A DNA stretch of 64,000 nt from positions 620,001 to 684,000 of the forward strand of contig NZ_JBHTIT010000001.1 in assembly GCF_042677145.1 (NCBI RefSeq), in the 5' to 3' direction. Below are positions 8,728-16,201 of this stretch, in pieces (positions within the stretch are counted from its first letter, which is position 1; the number at the start of each line of letters is the position of its first letter). A model generated the notes under the pieces. That model did no database searches, had not been told where the DNA came from, and was given only the letters and a program-made list of their open reading frames with translations. Source of the stretch: Perlucidibaca wandonensis. GTDB lineage: Bacteria; Pseudomonadota; Gammaproteobacteria; Pseudomonadales; Moraxellaceae. The position numbers and the translations under genes are program-made.

Positions 8728-8743
8728 TTGAGTGATCGTTCAA
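8728..8743. promoter_or_regulatory. TetR operator, second identical copy (site 2)
   Basis: An exact repeat of TTGAGTGATCGTTCAA, 47 bp upstream of the TetR start codon at 8791. Centre-to-centre spacing to site 1 is 63 bp, about six helical turns, so one regulator could act on both divergent promoters. Confidence 0.75.
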
Positions 8744-8790
8744 TATCCATGTAGATAACTGCATGGAAGCCCTTCATGTGAGAGATTAGG

Positions 8791-9399
8791 ATGTCGAGAA
8801 AAGCTAGCTTTGATCGCCAAGTAGCACTCAATAAGGCCGTTGAGCTGTTTTGGTCGAGGGGTTATTACGCCTCGTCGATGAAGCATATCGAAGAGGCTCT
8901 TGATATGCGCCCAGGCAGTATTTATGCCACTTTCGGCAGCAAAGGTGGTTTGTTTGCTGAGGCACTGGAGGCTTATGCTTCCAGTGCAAGTGATGATTTT
9001 GGCCAAGCCATCGCTGAGTCATCGAGCATTGTTGAGGGATTAAAGTGCTATCTCCGCTCATTCGCCGAGCCCTGCAGTGGCCATACGTCTGCGCAGGCAT
9101 GTATGTTAATTAAGACCTTGCTCGAGGTTAATGCAGAAGATGTCGTATTAAGAGACAGGGTGCAGGCAATGCTTGCAGCTTTTGAAAAGAGGCTTTGCAA
9201 AGTACTTGAGGAAGCTAAAGCTATTGGAGAGTTACGAGCTGAGGTGAATTGCCCGCGGTTAGCTCGATTGTTGCAGACGCAAATTATTGGATTACGGGCA
9301 TTTGCTGAGCGGAACGTAAGCAAAGAGCAGATTGCAGCTGTAGCAGACGACATGGCCAGCTTGATTGATATCTATCGCGTAGAAATTGATGCAGCCTAA
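8791..9399 (+). CDS. TetR/AcrR-family regulator (202 aa)
   Basis: The N-terminal helix-turn-helix reads ALNKAVELFWSRGYYASSMK ... GSIYATFGSKGGLFAEAL, the hallmark of TetR repressors (residues about 12-58). The C-terminal ligand domain is of the common AcrR type and includes a Cys (C103) in QACMLIKTLLE. The gene is divergent from the CMD-DsbA operon across two identical palindromes, so it most likely represses that operon and itself. The thiol-redox nature of the targets suggests an electrophile or oxidant signal (inference). Confidence 0.85.
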   Translation: MSRKASFDRQVALNKAVELFWSRGYYASSMKHIEEALDMRPGSIYATFGSKGGLFAEALEAYASSASDDFGQAIAESSSIVEGLKCYLRSFAEPCSGHTSAQACMLIKTLLEVNAEDVVLRDRVQAMLAAFEKRLCKVLEEAKAIGELRAEVNCPRLARLLQTQIIGLRAFAERNVSKEQIAAVADDMASLIDIYRVEIDAA

Positions 9400-9450
9400 A
9401 TTTTTGCTATTTTCTACTCAAGTTGCTTATAAAATATTTGTATATCTTCA

Positions 9451-10338
9451 ATGAATATATATTCTGCCAAAATAATTGCGTGTACTGTTTTTGCGCTTCT
9501 TGCATTTGCTGGCAACTCTATATTGTGCCGAATGGCATTGGGTGAGGGTGCAATTGATCCTGCTAGCTTCACCATTATTCGCCTGTTTTCTGGGATTATT
9601 GTGCTAATGGTTGCTGTTTTCTGCATAAGAAAAAAATCAGAAAGCTCGGCAGTTGGTAGCTGGCGCGGTGCCGCCATGTTGTTTATTTATGCAGTAACCT
9701 TTTCGTACGGATATGTTTCTTTAGATACAGGAACCGGTGCGCTTATTCTTTTCGGATCTGTCCAGATTACCATGGCTATAATGAATATTATCTCTGGTGG
9801 TAGGCCAAGTTTATATGAGTGGTTAGGTATGATTGTTGCTTTTTCTGGACTGGCATATCTAGTACTCCCTGGATTAACAACCCCATCCATCATGGGTTTT
9901 GCATTGATGGCCTTTTCTGGCGCTGCTTGGAGTGGATACACACTGATAGGCAAAGGCTCGGTCGATCCATTGCGAGATACGGCATATAACTTTCTCAGAA
10001 CATCCCCACTTATTTTATTGTTTATTTATTTTACCTTCGAGAGCTACGATGTATCTTCAAATGGATTTTTATTAGCAGTTGTATCTGGGGCAGTAACCTC
10101 TGGGATGGGGTATCTATTATGGTATATTGCCATTGGCGGGCTTTCGATTACTAAAGCAGCAGCAGTTCAATTATTTGTTCCAATAATTGCAGCTTTTGGA
10201 GGTTTAGTATTTTCCAATGAGATAATTACTATGCACTTGATAGAAGCATCCGTTTTAATTCTTGGCGGAGTTTTGGCGGTTATTTTAGGAAGTAGTCGCA
10301 GTAAAAAGGATACTGATAAGTTAGCTCGCTGCTTGTGA
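9451..10338 (+). CDS. EamA/DMT-family transporter with IS-derived C-terminal tail
   Basis: An inner-membrane protein of 295 residues with about ten hydrophobic helices in two EamA repeats, as in RhaT/YdcZ-like drug and metabolite exporters; substrate unknown. By eye it is more AT-rich than its neighbours (about 42% G+C in two sampled lines). The last residues, from the second Lys of SRSKKD onward (DTDKLARCL), and the TGA are read from an IS end of subfamily B. The transporter therefore ends in foreign sequence; the loss is probably only the cytosolic tail, since all helices are present. The ATG at 9451 lacks a strong ribosome site. Confidence 0.8.
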   Translation: MNIYSAKIIACTVFALLAFAGNSILCRMALGEGAIDPASFTIIRLFSGIIVLMVAVFCIRKKSESSAVGSWRGAAMLFIYAVTFSYGYVSLDTGTGALILFGSVQITMAIMNIISGGRPSLYEWLGMIVAFSGLAYLVLPGLTTPSIMGFALMAFSGAAWSGYTLIGKGSVDPLRDTAYNFLRTSPLILLFIYFTFESYDVSSNGFLLAVVSGAVTSGMGYLLWYIAIGGLSITKAAAVQLFVPIIAAFGGLVFSNEIITMHLIEASVLILGGVLAVILGSSRSKKDTDKLARCL

Positions 10339-10350
10339 AGATTCGACTTA
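10308..10350 (+). mobile_element. Left end of IS6-like element, subfamily B (copy D)
   Basis: GGATACTGATAAGTTAGCTC and the following GCTGCTTGTGAA match the left ends at 29061 (AGCTGCTTGTGAAAATTCG) and 31560 (CACTGCTTGTGAT). It encodes the last nine residues and stop of the EamA gene. Positions 10351-10419 hold no gene I recognise. Confidence 0.65.
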
Positions 10351-10419
10351 GCGGTAATGTATCTTTTAATTGAGCGATGGGGCGAGGAGAGGCAACATGT
10401 CTGATTGCTGCAATGATAG

Positions 10420-10686
10420 GTAGGACTCCTGGCACTGCTGAGCAATGTTGGTGTTGCGCTGATGTTGTATCGCTATCGTACTGGCGATAGCAATATGCAG
10501 TCGGTATGGATTTGTAGCCGTAACGATGCCATTGGCAATGTCGCAGTTATGGGTGCCGCAGGCGCGGTGTGGTTTACTGCTAGTGCCTGGCCTGATGTTA
10601 TCGTTGCTTTTGCGATGGCGGCTCTAGCCATCTCTGGGGCAATTCAGATATCGCGTAGTGCATTACTTGAGTTACGACAGGCTTAA
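10420..10686 (+). pseudogene. 3' fragment of a cation diffusion facilitator (CDF) transporter
   Basis: An 88-codon open frame with no native start: a stop lies at 10417-10419. It encodes the C-terminal membrane part of a CDF heavy-metal exporter. LLALLSNVGVALMLYRYR and CSRNDAIGNVAV correspond to the transmembrane IV-V region, including the conserved Asp of the Zn-binding ND motif. The first two thirds of a normal ~200-300-residue protein are missing, and the upstream break lies beside an IS end. An ATG at 10462 could make a 74-aa peptide but no working transporter. The stop is followed at once by another IS-like end. Confidence 0.7.
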
Positions 10687-10736
10687 GGTGCTGATAGGCA
10701 TCTCAGTATAGCTATCATAGAGGCTAGCTTGTCTGG
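10687..10736. repeat. Possible ends-only IS remnant after the CDF fragment
   Basis: GGTGCTGATAGGC begins directly after the TAA of the CDF fragment, and GGCTAGCTTGTCTGG closes it about 35 bp later. These resemble subfamily-B left and right terminal repeats. It is short and worn, so the assignment is tentative. Confidence 0.4.
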
Positions 10737-10771
10737 CTATTTCTACAGGCGTCTTGGAGGCTAATTTGTTC

Positions 10772-11092
10772 ATGACTTTGGGCTTGTTTGTGGCCACAGC
10801 GATTGCAGAAATCCTTGGGTGTTATTTGCTTTACCTCGTGCTCAGAGAAGAAAAGTCGGCGTGGTTAATATTGCCCGCCGCTTTATCTTTGGTACTTTTT
10901 GCATGGTTGCTGACTCTGCACCCAACAGCAGCAGGGCGAGTTTATGCTGCTTATGGCGGCGTATATATCGCTGTGGCAATCGGTTGGCTATGGCTAGTTG
11001 AAGGTATTAAACCGACATCGTGGGATGTTATCGGCTCGGCTGTGGCACTGACCGGTATGGCCATTATTATGCTTGCACCACGCACCTCATGA
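10772..11092 (+). CDS. ynfA: YnfA-family (UPF0060) inner-membrane protein
   Basis: A 106-residue protein with four transmembrane helices and the YnfA signatures: an N-terminal helix with AIAEILGCYLLYLVLREEKS, then GRVYAAYGGVYIAVAIGWLW, and DVIGSAVALTGMAIIM. The family resembles small multidrug resistance proteins, and E. coli-type YnfA has been linked to weak efflux. I prefer ATG 10772 to an upstream TTG at 10754 because the family starts a few residues before the first helix and GGAGG lies about 12 bases before it. Confidence 0.85.
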   Translation: MTLGLFVATAIAEILGCYLLYLVLREEKSAWLILPAALSLVLFAWLLTLHPTAAGRVYAAYGGVYIAVAIGWLWLVEGIKPTSWDVIGSAVALTGMAIIMLAPRTS

Positions 11093-11146
11093 TAATCGGT
11101 AGGTAACCTACACTAGCGCCTCTTCGGATGCCTGCACGCCTTAATG

Positions 11147-11389
11147 TTAGGTGCCAGCGCTGCGTAAAGCTTGACTAAGCTGATCAACGATAACAGACCA
11201 ATCTGAATCCTGAGCCAAGGCTTCACGCAAAAAACTGGCTTGTGAATCTGTCCAAAATTCCGCATCGGCGATTATGCGTTTAGCCGGTAATGGTCGATGC
11301 GCACTCAAAAACTCTTGAATTTGCGCATCGGTATTGGGCAGGCCGAGTTGCTTGAATAGCTCGCTCATGTGGTGATGTGCATGATGCAT
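11147..11389 (-). CDS. DUF2789-family protein
   Basis: An 80-residue protein ending in the conserved DUF2789 pattern: ELFKQLGLP, HRPLP, ADAEFWT, QASFLREALAQDSDW, VVDQL. The N-terminus MHHAHHHM is His-rich and may be native or an extension, since another ATG stands at residue 8. GAAGG precedes ATG 11389, so I keep the longer form. Function is unknown for the family. It lies 75 bp downstream of fadE on the same strand. Confidence 0.8.
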   Translation of the reverse strand: MHHAHHHMSELFKQLGLPNTDAQIQEFLSAHRPLPAKRIIADAEFWTDSQASFLREALAQDSDWSVIVDQLSQALRSAGT

Positions 11390-11463
11390 AGTGATGCCTT
11401 CATTATTGGGCCTCCCACGCTATACCCATGTGCCGTACATTGCACCCTTCCACCGGATTAGGC

Positions 11464-13968
11464 CTATGTCATTGGCGCATCAGAGGGCCGTACCACCGGC
11501 ACCAGCTTATCTTTCGAGCATTCGGCCAATGCCTTAATGCCATCGGCATCGAAAGCATCAACGCGAATCACATCGTACATCGCCACCATGGCCTCAGAGA
11601 CCAATGCACGCTCATCAGTGCTGATGAGATCGTGTTCGATAGCCCAGTCCAACAACTCTTCTTGCTGATGCCCAAGCAGCAGTTCAATGTCTTGCAACTC
11701 TGCGGCACCGGCCTTACGAATCGCTTTGTTGATTCGATCGCGAGCGGGGCGTGTCTCCTGTGCCAAGCGCAAGGCATTAATCACGCGGCCCACTGCGTCA
11801 GTAGTGTCTTCATCGATATAGACGCCGCTGACCAAACGCTCCTTGGTTGGCCCGCAAGTCACAATACTCATTGCGACGCGTGCGCCGAGATCATCGCTAG
11901 GTGCTTGCAGACGCTGACCGAGTGGGAAGGCCATAATCATTAGCGGCCAGCGCAGAGCTTTCACAGGGTAGTTGCGGATGGCTTCATAGAGCGCGCTTTG
12001 CAAATCAAACAGCGAGCGCTGTAAGCCCCACTCGACGATGTCGCGCATATGCTCAGGATAGCCTTCTTCATGCCATTGCTTAATGGTCGCTGAGGCGTAG
12101 TACTGATGCACCAAAGCATCGGCCATACGACCGGTGAAGCGTTGTCGCGCCTTTAGTGCGCCGCCTAATGTGAGCAGGCTGACATCGGTCATTACCGAGA
12201 AAACCGAGGAGAAGCGCGAAAGCTGACGGTAGTAAGGTTGAAGTTGGCCGTTACTGGGCACTGCTTGTAAGCGTGCGCCACTGAGGCCGAGCACGAGCGA
12301 GCGCACAACATTACGCCCGGTATGGCCTAGGTGGGCATAAAAAACGCTATCAAACTGGCTAATCCCAGCCTGTGTGTCTTCGTTATTGGCGGCTTCGATT
12401 TCGCTCAGAATATAGGGGTGGCAGCGAATAGCGCCTTGGCCAAATATCATCAGGCTGCGGGTGAGAATATTGGCGCCTTCTACTGTGATGGCGATGGGAA
12501 TTGCTGAGTAAATACGTGACATAAAGTTGCGCGGGCCGGAGATGACACCACGACCAGCTATCACGTCCATGGCATGGTTAACTACATCGCGCATGAGGTC
12601 GGTATTACGGTATTTCAAAATCGCCGACGGTACCGACGGTTTCACGCCACGATCCAACATGCCCGAGGTAAACACGCGCGCGGCATCCATCATATAGGTG
12701 TAGCCGGCCATCGGTTCTATGGCTTCTTGCACACCTTCAAACTCGCTAATGGAGCGCCCGAATTGTTCGCGTACAGCGGCATAGGAGCCGGTGGTCAGGC
12801 AGGCCATTTTGCTGGCGCTGGTGCCCAATGCTGGAAGCGAGATGGAGCGTCCAATCGACAGACATTCGAGTAGCATTTTCCAACCCATGCCGATCATGTC
12901 GGGACCGCCGATGACTTGTTCGAGCGGAATAAATATGTCACTTCCCCAAACAGGGCCATTCATAAACACAGTGTTCATCGGCAAATGGCGAGCGCCTTGA
13001 TTTACGCCTTCGGTAGCGCAAGGAATCATCACGCAAGTCACGCCAAGCTCGGCATCTTCAGCGAGTAGTTTATCGGGGTCATAGACTTTGATGGCCAGAC
13101 CAATCAGCGTGGCGACTGGCGCAAGCGTGATATAGCGCTTGTTGAAGGTGACTTTCATGCCCAGCACATCTTGGCCTTGCCATTGTCCGCGACAGATAAC
13201 GCCGTAGTCAGGAATGGCGCCGGCATCAGAGCCGGCCACTGGCGATGTCAGTGCAAAGCAGGGGATTTCTTCGCCGCTGGCCAAGCGCGGCAGGTAGTAG
13301 TTTTTCTGCGTCTCGGTGCCGTAGTGCGTGATCAATTCGCCTGGGCCTAGTGAGTTGGGCACCATGACAGTGACGGCAGCAGAGACGCCGCGTGAAGCGA
13401 TTTTCATGACGATTTCAGAGTGCGCGGTATTGGAAAAGCCTAGGCCGCCATAAGCCTTGTCGATGACTAGGCCAAAAAAGCCATTTTTGCGAATGAAGCT
13501 CCATGCCTCTTGCGGCAAGTCATAGAGCTCTTGGGTGATTTCCCAGTCATCGAGCATGGCGCAGAGAGTCTGCGTTGGACCATCAAGAAAGGCGCGCTCC
13601 TCAGTCGTGAGCGTGGGGTGCGGTAGTTCAAGCAGGTGATTCCAGTCGGGCCGGCCAGAAAAGAGCTCGCCATCCCAATCGACGCTACCAGCCTCCAAGG
13701 CTTGAGTTTCGGTATCGGATAGTTTCGGTAAGCGCCCGCGCACCCAGCCAAGTAATGGAGTGCTGAGTAGATGTCGGCGAAGCGGTGAGGGGATAAGTAT
13801 TAGCGCTGCAAGCAGTGCCAGAGTGGTGGTGACGAAATTTAGCCAATGCCCAGCATCGAGTACCCAGCCGAGCCCTGCGGCAGCCAGCAGTAGTGCGGCT
13901 GCAAGCCAGCGATTTAGTCCAATATAGAGTGATATGACAGCGGCGATCACTAGTAAAAGCGCGCTCAT
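11464..13968 (-). CDS. fadE: Acyl-CoA dehydrogenase, FadE type (834 aa)
   Basis: A large membrane-associated acyl-CoA dehydrogenase. Two hydrophobic helices occupy residues 1-65, followed by the acyl-CoA dehydrogenase fold (LPEEAW-like PQEAWSFIRKNGFFGLVIDKAYGGLGFS around 155-180, SPVAGSDAGAIPDYG, FGRSISEFEGVQEAI) and the long C-terminal DUF1974 domain that distinguishes E. coli FadE from short dehydrogenases. It catalyses the first, FAD-dependent step of beta-oxidation of long and medium acyl-CoAs. AAGGAG precedes ATG 13968. No FadR/PsrA box is evident to me upstream. Confidence 0.93.
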   Translation of the reverse strand: MSALLLVIAAVISLYIGLNRWLAAALLLAAAGLGWVLDAGHWLNFVTTTLALLAALILIPSPLRRHLLSTPLLGWVRGRLPKLSDTETQALEAGSVDWDGELFSGRPDWNHLLELPHPTLTTEERAFLDGPTQTLCAMLDDWEITQELYDLPQEAWSFIRKNGFFGLVIDKAYGGLGFSNTAHSEIVMKIASRGVSAAVTVMVPNSLGPGELITHYGTETQKNYYLPRLASGEEIPCFALTSPVAGSDAGAIPDYGVICRGQWQGQDVLGMKVTFNKRYITLAPVATLIGLAIKVYDPDKLLAEDAELGVTCVMIPCATEGVNQGARHLPMNTVFMNGPVWGSDIFIPLEQVIGGPDMIGMGWKMLLECLSIGRSISLPALGTSASKMACLTTGSYAAVREQFGRSISEFEGVQEAIEPMAGYTYMMDAARVFTSGMLDRGVKPSVPSAILKYRNTDLMRDVVNHAMDVIAGRGVISGPRNFMSRIYSAIPIAITVEGANILTRSLMIFGQGAIRCHPYILSEIEAANNEDTQAGISQFDSVFYAHLGHTGRNVVRSLVLGLSGARLQAVPSNGQLQPYYRQLSRFSSVFSVMTDVSLLTLGGALKARQRFTGRMADALVHQYYASATIKQWHEEGYPEHMRDIVEWGLQRSLFDLQSALYEAIRNYPVKALRWPLMIMAFPLGQRLQAPSDDLGARVAMSIVTCGPTKERLVSGVYIDEDTTDAVGRVINALRLAQETRPARDRINKAIRKAGAAELQDIELLLGHQQEELLDWAIEHDLISTDERALVSEAMVAMYDVIRVDAFDADGIKALAECSKDKLVPVVRPSDAPMT

Positions 13969-14149
13969 GTTGACTCCTTATTGCATGTTAGGAGCTATCA
14001 ACCTATACCTATCGATCACGACTTGATACCGACATGAATACTTTGTCGCTATGTTCGGTAGCGCACATAGGTGTTAGACATATACCCCTAATATTGCCAT
14101 TTGTGGGAGCGGTTTCCCCTATATTGGTTCGTAGCCATTTTTTAAGACA

Positions 14150-14338
14150 ATGTTTATTGGCGGTGAAAGTACGCCAAGTCGTGCCATTGTGCGGAATACC
14201 GATCATGCCTATCGACTTAAAAGTCAGCTGCTTAAGGATGAATTCAATCGCCATGGTGACCTATTGCTATTGATGCTGCGCTACATCCAATCGTTGATTA
14301 CGCAGATGGCGCAAACGGCAGTCTGCAATAGACATCAC
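14150..14338 (+). pseudogene. Internal fragment of a Crp/Fnr-family regulator
   Basis: An open frame runs from a stop at 14127-14129, and homology begins near ATG 14150. It encodes the middle of a Crp/Fnr-like protein: GGESTPSRAIV, YRLKSQLLKDEFNRHG, LLLMLRYIQSLITQMAQTAV and CNRHH. In intact relatives this is followed by the DQQLCRWLL linker and DNA-binding domain. Here the frame passes at CAC 14336 into IS transposase code (HYLGRAVDQD), so the DNA-binding domain is lost. The N-terminal cNMP domain start is also missing. It is clearly a truncated remnant. Confidence 0.7.
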
Positions 14339-14427
14339 TACTTGGGGCGTGCAGTGGATCAAGACAGCGATTCAGATCTCCTAGCCAGGCTCAACTACTG
14401 CTGAGCCGGAAAGTTAACTTGCCAGTC
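14336..14427 (+). mobile_element. Internally deleted IS6-like remnant ending upstream of the cus operon (copy E)
   Basis: CACTACTTGGGGCG.GCAGTGG and ATCAAGACAGCGA match the transposase region HYLWRAVDQDGE. The sequence then jumps to AGCCAGGCTCAACTACT (a part near the transposase C-terminus) and to the right terminal repeat AAGTTAACTTGCCAGT. Two internal deletions are therefore present. It fuses to the Crp/Fnr fragment on its left. Confidence 0.7.
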
Positions 14428-14448
14428 GCATGACAGGTTAGCTATGCT
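14419..14448 (+). promoter_or_regulatory. Candidate hybrid promoter: IS-borne -35 for the cus operon
   Basis: TTGCCA (14419-14424) inside the IS right terminal repeat and TATGCT (14443-14448) in the flank are 18 bp apart. They match sigma70 hexamers at 5/6 and 4/6. IS6-family ends (IS26) are known to supply -35 boxes to neighbours. The expected start of transcription falls at or next to ATG 14455, which would make a leaderless message; this weakens the reading. Confidence 0.45.
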
Positions 14449-14454
14449 GATTAA

Positions 14455-14850
14455 ATGAACCGCAACCAGCGCAAAGCCATTTCGCTCATCATGAGCGTTG
14501 TCTTGACAGTTTTTTCTTTATGTCAGGTACAGGCGTGGGCGGGAAATATATCGACAAGCCACTCCGAAAATGCCGCAGCTGTGGTGATAGATATGCCCGA
14601 CTGCCACCGAGTTAGCCTCGCAGCTGAGGTGGCAATGCCTGACTGTTGTAGTGTCTGCGAGCAGCTGAGTCAGCACCCCGATGTAACCGTTAAACTGACT
14701 AGCCTAGATCACTCGCCAATGATCCTTGCGATTGCTGAGCCATACTCGCTTAAGCTAGCCCCACAGACTGCATCCACAAACTATCGCCCACCTGACCCTT
14801 TTGTAGTCAATCCTCCGGTAACCATTCGATACCAGCGCCTGCTGAATTAA
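14455..14850 (+). CDS. Small exported Cys/Met-containing protein upstream of cusC
   Basis: A 131-residue protein with an N-terminal signal helix (residues about 9-30, cleavage plausible after QAWA) and a mature part with a metal-ligand-like stretch: MPDCH then MPDCCSVCEQL (residues about 48-72). Short exported His/Cys-rich proteins are often found in front of CusCBA or CzcCBA operons and may act in metal sensing or loading. I do not recognise a named family. It is 82 bp before cusC on the same strand. No Shine-Dalgarno sequence is visible before ATG 14455; a later ATG at 14491 would spoil the signal peptide. Confidence 0.65.
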   Translation: MNRNQRKAISLIMSVVLTVFSLCQVQAWAGNISTSHSENAAAVVIDMPDCHRVSLAAEVAMPDCCSVCEQLSQHPDVTVKLTSLDHSPMILAIAEPYSLKLAPQTASTNYRPPDPFVVNPPVTIRYQRLLN

Positions 14851-14932
14851 GAAAAAGACATGCCCATTCAATTTTTATGAATGAGCGTTTGTTGCACCTG
14901 TCTTTTTCATATGATTTCAGAGGCTATCCCTC

Positions 14933-16201
14933 ATGCGCTTCAATGCAGCCCGCCTACTTTGTTTGGCGTTTGCTCTTAATGGCTCGTTGTCGAGCTACGC
15001 CCATGCCGATGCATTGAGCTTTAACAATGCTCAGCAGCAGGCATTAGCCTATTCACGCCAGCTACAAGCCCAAGACGCGGCAATTCGTGCTGACTCTGAA
15101 TTGGTCATTGCGGCAGGCGAGCGACCCGATCCAAGACTCTCGGTTGAGCTACAAAACTTACCCGCCAATGGCAGTGATCGTTTCAGTACCACACGCGATT
15201 TTATGACCATGCGGATGGTAGGTATTTCGCAAGAATTCACACGCCAAAACACCTTAGATCTTCGTCAAGCACGGCAGCAGCAGCTTGTGGCGCTGGCGAA
15301 AACAGATAAGCGATTAATGCAGAGTAAGGTGCTGCAGGGCGCAGGCCGAGCATGGGTGAGAGCGTATTTTTTACAAGAGCAGTGCCGTGTATTGGCAGAC
15401 GAGCTGACTCAAGCGCGCTTGAAGCAGCAGGCTAGCGAGGCAGCTTATAGCGGCAATAGACTGAGTCAGGCCGACACGTTAGCGGCTCATGCCGAGGTTC
15501 TATTATTAGAGGATCAGCACCAAGTTTTAACATCCACGCTACAGCAAGCATTGTTTGATTTGGCACGATGGTTGGGCGGTGAGTCTAATGCAGATATATT
15601 GCTTGGAACGCCAAATAGCTCTAGAACACACCTCGATGGTATGAGTCTTCGAGATCACTTGCTTCGCCATCCAGACTTAGTGCTGCTCAGTCAACGCATT
15701 GACTTGGCCAGAACTGAGGCCGATTTAGCTGAGTCTGCCAAGTCGCCAGATTGGACAGTGTCATTGAGATATGCCAAGCGCGGCTCGGCGTTCTCAGACA
15801 TGATGTCTGTGGGGGTTTCCGTGCCGCTGCAATGGGGACAGTCGCGCCGACAAGATCGTGAAGTCGCGTCACGACTGGCTCAAGTAGAGCAAGCTAAGGC
15901 GACTCGAGAAGACATGCTTGATCGTCATGTTGCCGAGATTAGTGGCCAGTTGGACCGTTGGCGCTCCAATCAATCTCGAGCCAGGCGCTACCGAGAACAA
16001 ATCATTCCGCTGCAAGCGGCGCGAGCAAAGGCCGTCAACGCGCAATGGCGAGGAGGTCGTGCCTCATTAGCCGATGTATTCGACGCGCGACGCGCACTCC
16101 TCAGCACTGAATTAGATGCCTTATTAATCAATATGCAAGTCGATCTAGACTGGGTCGATTTAGAGTTTTTATTGCCTGAAAATGCGGGAGAAGCGTCATG
16201 A
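14933..16201 (+). CDS. cusC: CusC/CzcC-like outer-membrane efflux protein
   Basis: A 422-residue TolC-family (OEP) protein: signal peptide at residues 1-25 (cut near AHA), then two OEP repeats of long helices rich in Gln and Ala (for example SFNNAQQQALAYSRQLQAQD and DKRLMQSKVLQGAGRAWVRA). It forms the outer-membrane channel of the tripartite pump encoded here. The stop overlaps the next start (ATGA at 16198-16201). The similarity is nearer to CzcC-type proteins in length, but CusA downstream fixes the copper/silver assignment. Confidence 0.85.
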   Translation: MRFNAARLLCLAFALNGSLSSYAHADALSFNNAQQQALAYSRQLQAQDAAIRADSELVIAAGERPDPRLSVELQNLPANGSDRFSTTRDFMTMRMVGISQEFTRQNTLDLRQARQQQLVALAKTDKRLMQSKVLQGAGRAWVRAYFLQEQCRVLADELTQARLKQQASEAAYSGNRLSQADTLAAHAEVLLLEDQHQVLTSTLQQALFDLARWLGGESNADILLGTPNSSRTHLDGMSLRDHLLRHPDLVLLSQRIDLARTEADLAESAKSPDWTVSLRYAKRGSAFSDMMSVGVSVPLQWGQSRRQDREVASRLAQVEQAKATREDMLDRHVAEISGQLDRWRSNQSRARRYREQIIPLQAARAKAVNAQWRGGRASLADVFDARRALLSTELDALLINMQVDLDWVDLEFLLPENAGEAS

